From: Fusarium oxysporum f. sp. lycopersici 4287
Taxonomy: Eukaryota; Ascomycota; Sordariomycetes; Hypocreales; Nectriaceae
Assembly (NCBI RefSeq): GCF_000149955.1
Contig: NC_030987.1
Span: 3,441,138-3,505,137 of the forward strand
Length of the DNA stretch: 64,000 nucleotides
Direction of reading: 5' to 3'
Shown: positions 1 to 11,913 of the stretch, piece by piece
How positions within the stretch are numbered: the stretch's first letter is position 1
Layout of the letters: each line of letters opens with the position of its first letter
Notes under the pieces: model-generated
Databases searched by the model: none
What the model was told of the DNA's origin: nothing
Seen by the model: the letters and a program-made list of their open reading frames with translations, nothing else
Made by a program: the position numbers and the translations under genes

Positions 1-920
1 CATCGCCTTGACAATAGACGAGTCTGTTCCACGGAGTATCGATAAAGCAACACCCGCACTCAGTTACTTCTCCTCTTGCATCTGCCGACTCAAGGTTCAT
101 CCTTTCGGCCTCCTCGGCCAATGCTTCTGATCGACGCTTTTCAACTGCATCCCACTGCAGTAATCGAGCAGCCTCGAGTTCCTTCATCAATTCTTTCTCC
201 CAGTCGTTGGAGCAGGTTTGTATGGACGCGTCGATCCTCTCTTTTCTGTATCGCTGTACCGGCACTGAGGGTGTCTTCTTCAATTTCCAAGGCAATGGGT
301 GATGGTCGCTTGCCTGATTGATGGCAGTATTGATGGCAATAAATGTTGGGAAAAGGCGATTTCCGTTGTCAGAAAGGGTTTGTTGAATGACCTTGACTGG
401 TACCAGTGGGAAATCTCCTGCGATCATTTGCTTGCTGTGTTAAAGTTAACAGGATAGCTCTCAACCCTAATCTCGGTCATGCTGGCACGAAGCTCTAACA
501 CCAAAAGCCACCCACCTAATCATGGATGATATGCGGTCGAAAGGGGAGATAAACTTACATAGTGGCCATTTGGGTACTCTTCGGAGCAATGACTTGTCCT
601 TCAAGGTTACTGTATTTGCGCTTTGCTTCAGAGAGTCTATTCTGTAGTTTCTCGACTTCGTCTTCGTCATCTTGTCCCTCGGTTGTGCGCTTCCTCTTGC
701 CGATGGCCTGTTTCGATCGCTTTGCCTTTTGATATACTTGCCCAGACTCTTGGAGATCGAGGAGATGATTGATCACTTCATGGGGGACGAATGAGAGAGG
801 CCCAGCAATTGTCTGGACATAATCGAGACAGATGTCGGGAAATAGAGCAGTAACTTCTTGTATGCAAGTATCTTGTAGAGGCGGAGATGATTCTTCTGTC
901 TCGCTTTCGGGATCCTCCAT
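1..920 (-). CDS. RNF216/TRIAD3-like RBR E3 ubiquitin ligase, N-terminal part (runs off left edge)
   Basis: Two exons are visible: 920-559 and 434 to beyond base 1. The intron uses a GTAAGT donor and an ACACAG acceptor, and phase is kept. The protein starts MEDPESETEE, followed by a helical region and a basic/coiled stretch with KRKRT and E/K-rich repeats. The last visible residues, about 260-280, read ECGCCFIDTPWNRLVYCQGD, which matches the opening of the first RING of RNF216/TRIAD3-type RBR ligases. The catalytic RING2 and the rest of the RBR lie outside the window. RBR ligases take ubiquitin from an E2 onto a RING2 cysteine before passing it to the substrate; that role is inferred from the family. 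The ATG at 920 was preferred because the longer frame to 962 opens with TTG. Confidence 0.65.
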
Positions 921-3253
921 CCTCGTGATGGTGAAGTTCTTTGGCTCTTTGTTCACAAGCAAAAGTTGAAGCCTAGGTTTGAAGGCCTAGGTTTGATTAT
1001 AACGGTTAGAAATGATATGAAGACAGAGGATTCATAGTCTCGAAGAGCCCTGCTTTTTGTTTATGCTCTGGCGGTGGATCGATCTGTATCACTTCCATTC
1101 CGCGAGCTTGTGAATGATGTTGCCGCCAGCTGACACTGCTCGAGCAGATGTCCTTCACAAATAAATGCTCTGGCAGGTGCAAAGGCATATGTAGTAAAGA
1201 GAAGATGCAGTGGCAGTGGGGGACAGAAGGAGTTAATTGCGACAGTGATTCAACACTTGCAAGGACTGTCACATAAGTATAGTACTAAAGATGTTGGCGT
1301 CGCACCTTCGCACCAACCCTTCACTTTCACTCCGAGACGATGGCCTCTTCCACTTTTCACGGCTCATCCGAAATAATTTCGTGCGCAAAGGCAAATGAGA
1401 ATCAAGGTTCGCCGTGAAGAGGTGACTGAAAGACAAGGGCGGCGTCTACGGTGATAATGACGCCACGGCTAAACACGAAAGCTTATGTCCATGATTGTAA
1501 GTGGCACTCTTCTCTGGCGATGAAAGGATTCTGAGTAAGGTGTACGAGAAGCCAGCCCGCGACTTTGCGGCGTGAGGAAATTTTTGACTTGTTGTTTGTT
1601 TGCTCAAGAACATGAATGAGATAGAAGAACCTCGATATTCTTACCTGCGACAAAGATACTGATTCTGTAGGTATTTCGGTGAATACTCAGCACAGTGGAA
1701 GTTGTGCTTAAGCTGCTCGATCGTATTTCGATTCGCTATAAGTGAATGATCGAGGCCGTATCGTGATGTTGAGATTGATTAATTCGACGTCGGTTGAAAA
1801 TGGTCGCTCGAGTGATGGATGAATTTAGAGAATAGAAGAGAAGAGAAGGTTAAGAGGCGTTTGGGTTTCTCGCTTATAATAGACGGGAAGAGAGAGAATG
1901 AATGACCAGCTCCTTCTATCCCTTCTTTGTGCTTTATTCTAAGACTCCATCGGAAAATGGATGAAAAGCGATTAATCGATTGCTCAATGATCGCACTATC
2001 GCAGTTTGAAGCTGCCTCGTTTCAAACCCCCGCTCGCTTCAATAGAGTAGAGGTTCGCAGACAATGAAATGGAAGATGAAAATAGGAAATAGGAACTATG
2101 TAAGGGGAGAGAAGAAGTTGAAGAATAGAGAGTTAGAGGGAGGCGCAATATGCCAGAGGAAGTGATATGTTCAAGGATTAATTCATCAACCATGGGGTCC
2201 AAGATTCATAATGTTGGTATAGCTTCATGAGAAAGTAGGTAGACGCTCACGAGATGCGGAGTAAGAGTCAGACGAGATGGGAGCTGAGCGAGCGAGCGAG
2301 CGAGTGACGACAAAACCAAGATATAGGATAGAGGCTACAACACTCTTTGATTGGAGTTTACGAATTCGACAGAGACATGCAGGAGAAGAGTCAGTCTTGG
2401 TGATGGAGTAATTCAAGGGACAAAGAAGCCCAAGTTCAGAAAAGATGACGGGCGAGGCCTTGGGTCTCGTGATGGATGGATGGATGCAATGTATTGGTTT
2501 GTAGGTTGGTAAATTCATAAGCTGTCGCACTTGGGTATGATACGATGCGACATACAATTTCAATGAATGGTAGCATTAATCGTCTAGCCTGCACCTAGAG
2601 CTTGCCTTAGGTTGCTTTGCCTTAGTACAACAGAGCAAAGCAACGACGGCGTTTGTGGCGTATAAGGTTTCTTCGGAAGGGATCAAAGTCAGTCAGTCAA
2701 TCAATTAAATCAATCAATGAGATGGCTTCCGTCAAATGTAGGTGGATGGATGTGGATGGCCAGATGAGGGGTTGTCAGTTGGTCATTCAGCTGAATATAC
2801 AACCCAATAACTCCTTGCCAGGTCAAATATCTGCCCATCATTTTAGCCTAGAAGGTCTATTCGCATAATCCACACACTCTAGGAGTAGATGCATTAGTCT
2901 ACCGCATAATGCTGAGGAAAGCATATTTGCATGATACTGTATAAGATCGATTCTCCAAGAACTATTCAACTGTCTGTCCTCTCGCTCTATAAACTTGCCA
3001 CCTCAAGCTCTCCTAGGTAGTTTAAACAAATCAGCTTCTGGTTACACAAAATTCATATCCTATCAAACCGCCAATGCATAGATCCGTGGTTTGTCGGCCC
3101 AAGAGTTAATACTGATTTCGAGAGCCTATAAACCTCGCAAACGGATACTTCCCGTCCCTGCAAACTGACAACTGACATGTATTAATTATCATTATTCGTA
3201 CCATCACATTACTCTCACATAACACAGTGAGCCGAACCGCTCAGGGGCCAGTC
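921..3253. other. Intergenic, 2.3 kb
   Basis: This lies upstream of the E3 ligase and downstream of rad4. Only short open frames with no recognisable protein character are present. A GAGC tetranucleotide run sits at about 2287-2304 and TCAG/TCAA runs near 2690-2716. No RNA gene was seen. Confidence 0.5.
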
Positions 3254-6200
3254 CTACTCATCGTCCTCAGATTCAGCATATGAATCTCCTACCTCATCTT
3301 CTTCTTCCATTGCATCTTCATCATACGAGACAACTTTCCGCCCGCTCCGTGTTGACCGTCTCGTTGCACGTCCAGCTGAAGGCTTTTCCTTGGCCACATT
3401 TGCTGGACCTCGCCTACTTATCCTTGCACTCGTTTGTGGCGGCTCAGACTCCGCCTCGGATTGCGGATCCAGTTTGGGTTCCTCTTCCTCTTCCTCTTCA
3501 TGCTTCAGCCCTGCATCAAACTTTGTGTTCACCGGTCGAGACTCCGGTTCAGACTCCGACCCTGCTTCGACCTGCGATTCCGGGCTCGGTTCTTGTTTGC
3601 TGTCAACCTCCATCTGCATCATTACTCTTTGCTGATCTGCGCTATCGTGCTCCATCACTAGCCCATCGTCGCCGTCGTCGTCCTCATCAACAGCAGGGAA
3701 GAAGCTCGAAGTGTGGTGAGCCTGGGGTTCCTCTTCCTCCTCTTCTTCCACATACCCCTCTGGAAGAAATCCGCCAGCCATCTCTTCATCCTCAACCTGT
3801 GGTTGCTTCTTGGTCTGGACCGAGTCTCTAGCATGTCCAAACACTGATATTTCATCAGTAATTTCGCCATACTCTTGTCGAATTCGTTCCGCAATACGCA
3901 TGCCCATGAGGAAGCGACGCCATTGAGCTAACGCCTTCTTTCGTCGTTTCTCATCTTCTTTTCGTGCGCGCTCTGCCTCATCCTTCTCGAGCTCTACCAT
4001 CACCATGTCGTGGTTCTCTTCAGCAATCACAACTCCCTGGATAACAGGCACAGCCATTCGGTGACCAAATTCAAAGTCCACAACGGCTTCCGCATAGTCA
4101 ATTTGTAACTTTTTACAAACACGCATAGCCCCTCGGAAGGGTACATGCACAGCACCCTCAGGGCACATATGTTCAGCAAACAAATCGATATTCCTGCAGC
4201 TCGGTTAGTAGATTCGAGTTTGAAGAAGCAATCGGCTACATACCCGTATTCGTTCTTGGGGATAACGCCGTCCTTGATCGGTGGTGGAATGATCCAGTCG
4301 GTTTGCTCCCAGCTGTAGAGCCCCTGCAGGACCTTTTGTCCTGTGGCAGCTTCTGCTTCCATGATTTCTCGCCGGCGATTTATCGTAGCTGCGCGGTAGG
4401 GTACCCTCTTCAATGGCTGCTCTCCTGCCAGTGGTGCACGTCCCTGTTTATGCCAGGTCTCGGCACTCTTGACGTTCAGAACATCGCTGCGAAGGAACAC
4501 GTCCTCATCCTCGACCTTGCCACCTTTGCCCTTGTTTTTGAACACTTTGACACCCTTGGCTCCAGGCCTGAGTGCCTCTTCACGCTTCAAGTGCCGCTCG
4601 AGGACAAACTCCTTGGACTGCTTGTAGTATTGTAATGTCTCCTGGCCCTCCTTGATCTCCTTCTTTTCGGGCTTGGCAGGCTTCAGATCTGTTGCTTCTT
4701 CCATCTCATCGACTTCGGTTACAGGGTGGTCTTTGCTGCCTCTCAGATATCCAGATATTGCGGTTTTGAACCAGTCAAACTGGTCATATCTCTTAACCTT
4801 CCCATGACGGTTGTAGACGGGGACTTTCTCTGGTGTCATCCTCACTCCCTTGGTACGGCCAGGAAGCATATTCCGTTTCAGATATCTGACTGTGACATCC
4901 TTGCCGGTTCCATCTCGTGAATAAGCCACGATGTATGCCATGATTTGACGTGCTTTGTCGGCCTTGGCTCCACGGGGTTCCAATGATTCGATGAGATCTC
5001 GGTTTGTTCCAACAACGTTTTTGACGATAGCATCAACGGGCAGGCATTTGTTAGTGACTGGTGATATGACTTCTGTCCAATAGTGTGGGAACTCCATGTC
5101 GGCGTCATATTTTTTGGTCGGTGTCTTGGCCGATGTCTTCCTTGGCGTGACATCCATCTCAACGACAGATTCATCATCAGTGTCCTTATACTCAAGCTCC
5201 AGATCATCTGGGTCGCTTTCAACCTCAGTTTTGGATCGTGTTTTCCGTGTCGGATTTCTTGTGGGCTCTTTCGTTTTCTTCGTTGACTTCTTCTTTGCCG
5301 TAACCGCGCTCTTTGTCGCCGTTTTCGCCTTCTTCTCAGGTGTCTCGTTTATCTGATCCGCAGTTACACTCTTTTCTGGCTCGGCCTCCTCAAGTTTATT
5401 CCATCCAAAGCCTAGACAAGGCAAGTTTGCGACCATTCGTGCTTCGAGGTCCAGTCCACGAAGCAAAGCTGTAAATAGCTGGGCGCCTACATCTCTACTC
5501 CCTTCACATGTTCGCGCATGATGTCTGAAATCCTCCAGATTTGAGATCTTCTCACCAAATTGCTCTGGGTCATGAGGTTCGACTTTTTGCGCTTTCGTAA
5601 GACGGTCTAATCGCTCAAGGGACATATATCCCCATTTCCTCAACCCTGGCGCTGTGACTCGAAAACGCTGTTTCCACCAAGCTGACAATGTTTGCATAAG
5701 TCGAAATAGGGGGTCTCCATGACTCATATCAACAGCCCCCTCTTCCAATCTCTCAGCCTCTGCACCCCAGTCGCGCGACTTTCGATCCTGGACCTTTTTG
5801 CCTTTACCTTTCGATTTTGCGTTTTCCTTTGCTGGCTTCTTAGGTGTCGGCTTATTTTCTAGACCACTGTTGCGCCTCCATCGATCCACCTCATCCCAGA
5901 GTCTTGGCGGAAGATGAGAGATCATAGTCGCCTGGACTTCGGGATCACAAAGCCATGCATTTCGGATAGCATTGTGCCATAGAAGCAACATGACGTGAAC
6001 GCAGTGTGTGGCATGCCGGACCTTCCTCTCACGTTTTGAGGGTCCCTTTCTGTCGAATGTGTTTGTGAGTGAGATTCTGGTGTCCCTTGTAAGTGTCAAT
6101 TCCAAGTCCCCGGAAGTTACCGGGGCGTCTGGTAATGGTGCAACTGGTGCTTGGACATCCTCAAACTCAATGTCTTCATCATCCTCAGAATCTTCTTCCT

Positions 6201-6459
6201 TGCCTTTCAGTTGATTTGGTGGCATAACGTCCTCGAATTCATCTTCTGACAACGATGTCAAAGAGCTTTCATCATCATCATCATTTCCGAATCCATGGAG
6301 GATCGAGTTTGAGTTAGGTGTCGCAGATGCGTCCAAATCATCGTACAGTGTTGCTTTGCGCCGTGATGAATCGGGCTTCTCTTTGGCTGCTTTTGATGCT
6401 CTGCCTTCTCCAGGTGGTGGCGACTCACGCAAGCGTTTGCGTGGTACTAAAGGAGGCAT
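3254..6459 (-). CDS. rad4: DNA repair protein Rad4 (XPC orthologue)
   Basis: Exons are 6459-4244 and 4193-3254, giving 1051 aa. Rad4/XPC recognises helix-distorting lesions and starts nucleotide excision repair with Rad23. The N-terminus is acidic and low-complexity. A transglutaminase-like region starts around residue 150 (RHATHCVHVMLLLWHNAIRN) and resumes after a basic insert (EFPHYWTEVISPVTNKCLPVDA). BHD1 and BHD2 follow (SKEFVLERHLKREEALRPG; LRSDVLNVKSAETWHKQGR). BHD3 spans the intron: KNEYG ends exon 1, NIDLFAEHMCPEGAVHVPFR opens exon 2, and AVPVIQGVVIAEENHDMV follows. The C-terminal roughly 200 residues are acidic and basic low-complexity, usual for filamentous fungi. A 183-aa open frame antisense to the acidic tail is a composition shadow. 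Identification is firm. Confidence 0.95.
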
Positions 6460-6954
6460 CTTGATATCATAAATAAGATTGTCGCATTCTGCGAAGTAGG
6501 ATTAATTAAAGCTTGATGAACGGCTTAGACTAGAGCGTGGTGGGTACTTCGTCATAGAAGACGGGAGCACGGGAGGCAGACGCGCAATCACGTGGTTCGA
6601 TTAAAGAGGCAGCAACATGAACTTGGGCTTCAAGTCAATCGTATCAGTAAGCAAGATGTTTATTTGTTCGAAATCTAAGTAATATAATTAAGAGTTTATA
6701 TTCACCAAATAGCACCTGCAGTGTTTTTGACTTGGAAATCTTTGGTAGAAGACCTACAAATCACGGTGGGAACACGTACGATAGGCAATTCAGTACTCTC
6801 ATGTTGGAACACAGATGAACCAATGGAAACCACGAATATGGTGGGAGACCATTTTCTCAGTAAACAAAAATATTGATATCATTCCTCTTGGTATCAAATT
6901 GCCCAACGCCAGGCCATGTAACTCTATAGGTAGCTAATCCATAAAACACAACGC
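6460..6954. other. Intergenic between rad4 and the AN1 gene
   Basis: About 0.5 kb holding the rad4 promoter and the 3' end of the AN1 zinc-finger gene. A CACGTG hexamer occurs near 6591. Nothing else was seen. Confidence 0.4.
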
Positions 6955-7887
6955 TCACGCCTCAATCAGGTCTGGGGTAGCTGGTCCAACGCCACGCAAC
7001 AAAACCACAGTATTTCCACTCTGCAACGCCGTTCCAACCTTTTCGTTATACTCCAAAATTCTGCCTCCTTCAACGTGGAAGACGCGAAGCTTGTCCTTCT
7101 CGTCTGAGCTTTGGTTGTTGATGTTTTGTACCTGCAGGCTCCTTGCTGCAGCATCCAGAACTCGGCCTACAACCCAATCCTTGTTGTAGAAGAACTCCCC
7201 CTTAGGAAACTTGGCTTTTGCTGTTTCTGCCTCGGCTTCCACATAGATATACACTCTCTTCTCAACAGGTGTCTTGTCGTCGCCTTTGGCTGTCTTCTTC
7301 AGGTTGTTTACAGCAATGATACGTGCTGAGGCAGAGCTTGGCTTTGGTTTGGGCAAAGCTCTGCCAGCTTGCTCTTTCTTTGCTGTACCCCATGCGCGCA
7401 GTTTGTCGAATGCCGTCTTTGTCTTCTGACCAACATCGAATTGCATAGGCCGAGCCCCGATGGGTACTAAATTACTGCAATTGTGGTCCTCCTTTAGACG
7501 ATGCTTCAGGCAGTAATCTCGGTTACACGTTTGACAGTGTACACCAGGCGTCAAAGATGTGCCGATTGTGGTCTTGCATTCAGGCGATGCGCAAGGCTTT
7601 TGGGACACCTTGTCCCTTAGAATCTTTCCTTGTCCAATGCTTGGCTGCGCAAGCTCTCTCTGGCGCTTTCGCTCCGCCCACGCACCGGGATTTGTACATT
7701 TATGTGCCCCTTCGCTTCGGTGATCGAGACAAAATGTCTTTCGGCATGACTGACAGAAAAAAGGGAGAAAGTCGAGTTGGTTGCAGTAGTCATATTCGCA
7801 GTGCTTGCCGATCAGCGCGGCTTCGTTCTTGTCGTGCATTTCGACGTAGCTAGTATCCTGAGCTTCTGGTGTGTTTGATGACGCCAT
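6955..7887 (-). CDS. cuz1: Cuz1/ZFAND1-like protein: two AN1 zinc fingers and a ubiquitin-like C-terminus
   Basis: Single exon, 310 aa. The first AN1 finger is at about residues 28-75 (CEYDYCNQLDFLPFFCQSC, then FCLDHRSEGAHKC). The second is at about 98-137 (CASPECKTTIG, then HCQTCNRDYCLKHRLKEDHNC). After a linker comes a beta-rich domain from about 205 (KRVYIYVEAEAETAKAKFPK to LQSGNTVVLLRGV) in the position of the ubiquitin-like domain of yeast Cuz1 and human ZFAND1. Those proteins bind Cdc48/p97 and the proteasome and help clear arsenite-damaged ubiquitinated proteins; the function here rests on matching domain order and length. The ATG at 7887 is the natural start. Confidence 0.85.
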   Translation of the reverse strand: MASSNTPEAQDTSYVEMHDKNEAALIGKHCEYDYCNQLDFLPFFCQSCRKTFCLDHRSEGAHKCTNPGAWAERKRQRELAQPSIGQGKILRDKVSQKPCASPECKTTIGTSLTPGVHCQTCNRDYCLKHRLKEDHNCSNLVPIGARPMQFDVGQKTKTAFDKLRAWGTAKKEQAGRALPKPKPSSASARIIAVNNLKKTAKGDDKTPVEKRVYIYVEAEAETAKAKFPKGEFFYNKDWVVGRVLDAAARSLQVQNINNQSSDEKDKLRVFHVEGGRILEYNEKVGTALQSGNTVVLLRGVGPATPDLIEA

Positions 7888-8404
7888 GGTGAAGGTGTTT
7901 CGTATTTAAAAATGTTAAAATGGCGGTGTTACCCGTAGGCAGAGGTGTTGTCGCAAGTGCTCGTGTCAAGATGACAGATACAAAAGGCGGCGGCGAGGAA
8001 ACGTCTGGAAGGGTCCGTGTATGACCAAGCTTGGCAGATTACGAACGAGTGTGCCACAAGTTTTGACACGTCGAAAGACAAAAAGAATGAGGCGCGATTG
8101 CAGAGAGAAGAACAGAACAAGGCCCCGATGGGCTTTTGTGAATCATGCACATAAATCACGAGTAAGAATCACAGGCGTGTTAATAACTTTCAAGCTCCGT
8201 TGACGCACAGCCACCTCCAGGGACCAGGTTGATCGCGGGGTCTCCTCCCCACCACGGAGTTCATTGTTGCATAATTGGATTGGTATAAGTCAGTAACCGA
8301 CTCTGCGTCGCATACAAGATTCCTATATATTGATCGAACATTGAAACACGAGTTGAGCGCCTTCCACCTCCCAGAACGCCAAGTTTGTGGTGCAGAGTCT
8401 TGTA
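7888..8404. other. Intergenic, AN1 gene promoter
   Basis: About 0.5 kb between the start of the AN1 gene and the 3' end of the Mtp18-like gene. No coding potential was recognised. Confidence 0.4.
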
Positions 8405-9299
8405 TTACAGTTCCTTCTCCTTTGGCCGCTTGGCCAGCAAATCCTCACGACCTGTCGTAGGCGCATTGCCTACTGCGGCCTTACCCCCAAATGTCTCGAA
8501 TCCTTTGTGGAACGCCCACTCAACAGCGTTCTCGACAGGCTCGTCGAACATAGCTGGGAGGAAGGGAACCACTGCGAGGCCCAGACCAATTGGAGCCCAT
8601 GTCCTGATGACCTGGTTCTTCATGTTCTTCATGGCTCGGCCAGAATACCTCACAACACTATGAATAGTGAAAGCAGGCAGTCCCATACTCGCGACACTCT
8701 GGAAGATTGCGCGCTGGACCATGACAGTGCGATAGTCTTCAAGCGGTGGCACTGTACCCGGCTCGATCGGGCGTGTCTCGGTGGCAGGAAGGCCAGTAAC
8801 CTTCTCTTGTCTAGGAGAGAGTTGCACCTTGGGGTTCAACACACGCTGATTGTGCCAGTATGACTTGTAACCTTCATACGAAACATCGCCAATAAGATAC
8901 AACCAAGATACACCGTAGGCAGCGCGAACGAGGTTGGGGTGAGCTACGGGACGGAACGACTCTCCTATATCTGAGGTGTAGGCGACGTATCGATGCGCAG
9001 ATAAAAGAATTGTTCTAATTCGCGTAGCATAGGCAGCATATCGAAAATTGGTGTCGGTTGAGTCGGGGCCACTATGTGCGATTAGCTGGTGTTACACATT
9101 TACAAAGGTACACATACTAGCCATCGGTTATGTCGTCAAAGACATTTCCGTCTCTTCCTGTCTTGTTGACAGCTTCCTGAACACTCTCTGGTAGCTGATC
9201 CTTTGAGGGAAGCTTCTCAACGATAGTGTCCTTGATCTGAGCTGCTTCGGTCTTCTTCTCCTCCGGCTTGGGGTCTTTTGATTTGCCCCACCAAGACAT
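8405..9299 (-). CDS. mtp18: Mtp18/MTFP1-like mitochondrial inner-membrane protein
   Basis: Exons are 9299-9118 and 9071-8405 with a 46-bp GTATGT...TAG intron, giving 282 aa. After a charged N-terminus (MSWWGKSKDPKPEEKK) the family region begins at the exon join (DITDG, then YGPDSTDTNFRYAAYATRIR) and continues through WLYLIGDVSYEGYKSYW, RAIFQSVASMGLPAFTIHS and the hydrophobic IRTWAPIGLGLAVVPFLPAM. Mtp18/MTFP1 is an inner-membrane protein linked to mitochondrial fission and inner-membrane integrity. The fungal protein is longer than the roughly 166-aa animal form. An upstream in-frame start (9329) would add ten residues; 9299 has a better start context. It is divergent from ATP synthase subunit K. 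Confidence 0.85.
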
Positions 9300-9708
9300 T
9301 TCAAAGATTGAACAGAAAATCAAAGACAAACTAATGAGGTTGTTTTAAGAAAAGAAAGATGCGATAGCGAGCCCCCAGAGCAGTAGAAGCTTCCATTTTG
9401 ATGGCCCGCCGCTACCCTACCTTTTACCCACTGGGATCCATGGCTGCAGGCTGCTGCAAGAAAGTTGATAACCCTGGGTCAGTGACGTTACTTCCGTAGA
9501 TCCGATTGATCCCGATCAATGATATGATCCGGAGAATAACCGCACACTCTGGGGCAGTTCATCCACTTTAGGCCTGTAATTCCAGGCACAAGCTCTAAGT
9601 TGAATTTGAGAGCTCGGCAAACTATCTCGACCGCGACATTCGAACATCCACCCATTGCCCTTCGTCATCACCCAATTCGTCTTTTTCGGTCTTGTCTAAT
9701 TATTCACA
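9300..9708. promoter_or_regulatory. Shared divergent promoter of mtp18-like and atp19 genes
   Basis: About 410 bp separate the two opposed start codons, so both promoters must lie here. Both products are mitochondrial inner-membrane proteins, which makes co-regulation plausible. No specific factor site was identified. Confidence 0.45.
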
Positions 9709-10044
9709 ATGGCTGGTATCGCTTATTACACCATTGCTGGCAAGCAGGTCGCCGGTCACTACGTTCGTTCAACCTCAATTGCGCTCTCCGCAGACTAGAG
9801 ACTTCTAAAACTAACATGAATGACAGCTCGCCATGGCCTGGTTGGGAACTCTCGTCGTCGGTACCAAGCTTGCCCTGTCTGGCGGCTCCTCTAAGCCCAC
9901 CGCTACCGCTACTCCTCCCATCAACGCCTCCAGCTCCGACGAGGCCGACTTCATCAAGTGCGCGAATTCACCCGACGATGCTGAGCCTTCATGGACTAAC
10001 CCGATACCAGGAACTTCCTTGATCAGCAGGACAAGAAGAACTAG
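9709..10044 (+). CDS. atp19: F1Fo ATP synthase subunit K (Atp19)
   Basis: Three small exons, 9709-9762, 9827-9957 and 10011-10044, give 72 aa. No single open frame covers the gene. The protein begins MAGIAYYTIAGKQVAGHY, continues LAMAWLGTLVVGTKLALSGG as the single membrane segment, and ends DEADFIKNFLDQQDKKN. This matches fungal subunit K in length, in the conserved start and in the hydrophobic core. Subunit K is a peripheral Fo subunit involved in dimer assembly of the inner-membrane ATP synthase. Intron 1 has a GTTCGT donor and a CTAAC branch-like site; intron 2 has GTGCGC...CAG. Phases agree at both joins. Confidence 0.85.
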
Positions 10045-11055
10045 ACGGTTGAATCGAAGACGATGGTTTTATGGTTGTTTGGGTACGGTGTACGTTTATA
10101 AGTCATGCAGACATGAGCTGTCCATCGAGCCGGACAGCCGAATTCAGATACCAACAAAAGCCGATTTCGCCAATTGTGGCATAACGAAGTACTATTCCCC
10201 CTTGTGATGCACTCGGTGATACGCATATCGAGTCCGACTGTAATTTATGCGGAGCTGGATGATCCCGATACCGAACCCTGGCTCAGAATATTTCCTTCAC
10301 ATCTCTATGAACCGAGGTTTCCTGGAGCTGCGTAATGGCCATGATGTGAGGCAATGCTAACTGTCATGTCACCCACGATAATTCGCAGCCAGTGCAGTTC
10401 CGTTACTTGAAGAACTTGACCTTACCTTTCACTTTCATCTCCTCCTGACACACTGAACTCGGATATTCCTGGAATACCAACCTGGGGGGCTTATATCAGG
10501 TTGAACTGATTCTCTCAGCAAAGAGGATTGGGTTGTTAATTCAGCGCCCTATTGTCTGTCATGTTAGTGCGTCGCATTTCAACCTGTGCCTCATCGATCG
10601 ATACCAACCAACTGGATCTGTTGAGACTTCAGCATCGCTACATGAAGGTTAATGGACCCGTATGCCGACTTGAATATGGAAAATTGTGTTGATACTATTG
10701 GGTAAACTGCATTACCGAGGGATATACAGCTGATTCTCTGCTATGGATCATACCTTGGATATGGACCTGAGAAATGAGGTAAAGTCCCTTTTCTGTTGCA
10801 TGAATATAGAATTCGCCATGGCAAGATCGACAAGGTGAGTTTGTCTCCCCTTGTTCAATCTTGCCATAAGGAGCAATGTTCTCGAAGCAAGGATGCATGT
10901 AACAAAGCGTAAGTGCAAGGCAATCGTATCGCTATGTTCACAGCCTTACACTGCATGTGGTCATCATTAAATCTATAATCTCTATTACACACTTATGTGC
11001 GGTTCTACTTTTGGTAAATACAATAACGCTAAGATACAAAGTAAAATGAGCAGTA
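10045..11055. other. Intergenic, about 1 kb
   Basis: Between the 3' ends of atp19 (plus) and the orphan gene (minus). Short frames only, with no recognisable product. Confidence 0.4.
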
Positions 11056-11913
11056 TCAGTTCGATACATACTCCAAAGATGCTTGTCCTGTTCGACCGAG
11101 CTGCCACATTCTCAAGGCAGACATCACCACCATTAGAGACCACCGATCTCCAAAGTTCTGCTGCATTGCTTTATCAGAGAACTCAATCTTGCATGTCTTC
11201 CATGCTGCCTCCTTCCACGAGGCCATGGCGAGGTATTCCAATGGCGCCTTCATATCTCCAGTTCGGTAAAGCTTGAATTCGTGACAGTATTTAGGATCCT
11301 TGGCCGCTTGGAGCGGTGTCATGGACCACTCGAATTCTTCCCGAATAAAGCTGCAGTCTTGGACTGTCTCTGCTTGCTTTGTTTCTATTGCCCATCGGAA
11401 TACCACGCACTGCTCGGTTTCATCGTATAGTGCCTGTACGATTTCAGTGGCAACCCTAGTATCGATGTCTGACCCAGGGGCTGCGGATACATTGACAATA
11501 CTCTCTACAACACCTGGATCAGATAACCCGTCCCGCAGCGTCTCGCCAGCTGCTGCTAGTATTTCGTCCTTTCCGGTTGGTCCGTTGTGGAGGAGAAGAC
11601 AAGGCGAACCTGAGTTTCGGCCAAAAAGTCCAGAGTGTTCTGATACGGCAAACATCTTTGAGCAGCCATCATTGCCGAGAAAGAAAGTTCGCAGTTTGTT
11701 CCATTGCCAAGATATCTTCAAGGTTTTTGGTATTGGGCGATATGGTGTATCCACACACTCGCTGACCAGGGCTGTACTGGATGGAGTGAGGGAGTTGAAG
11801 AGGGCAATTCTTGTGGAGGAAGATGTCGTCGAAGCAGCCGTTGAAGACCTAGCGGTTCCTGGAACTCTATAATGTGGCATGGAGCCATCGTGGTCTCCCA
11901 GTGTGCTGGCCAT
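11056..11913 (-). CDS. Orphan ascomycete protein, possibly LURP/tubby-like fold
   Basis: Single exon, 285 aa, with no signal peptide or membrane segment. After a Ser/Thr-rich leader the sequence reads TLKISWQWNKLRTFFLGND, then FGRNSGSPCLLLHNGPTGKD, and ends WSLMVVMSALRMWQLGRTG. The order (a short beta strand set, a P-x-L-L-L-H-N-G-P-T-G-K-D turn, a late hydrophobic helix) is shared by a widespread group of uncharacterised fungal proteins and is compatible with, but does not prove, a tubby/LURP-like barrel. No catalytic motif can be pointed to, so no function is assigned. Confidence 0.6.
   Translation of the reverse strand: MASTLGDHDGSMPHYRVPGTARSSTAASTTSSSTRIALFNSLTPSSTALVSECVDTPYRPIPKTLKISWQWNKLRTFFLGNDGCSKMFAVSEHSGLFGRNSGSPCLLLHNGPTGKDEILAAAGETLRDGLSDPGVVESIVNVSAAPGSDIDTRVATEIVQALYDETEQCVVFRWAIETKQAETVQDCSFIREEFEWSMTPLQAAKDPKYCHEFKLYRTGDMKAPLEYLAMASWKEAAWKTCKIEFSDKAMQQNFGDRWSLMVVMSALRMWQLGRTGQASLEYVSN

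Noticed and set aside
921..962. N-terminal extension of the E3 ligase frame to 962
   Set aside because: The extension begins with TTG; the first ATG in frame is at 920.
3280..3831. 183-codon plus-strand frame opposite the rad4 tail
   Set aside because: It mirrors the acidic low-complexity coding sequence of rad4; its Leu/Pro/His/Arg-rich product is what antisense reading of Asp/Glu codons gives.
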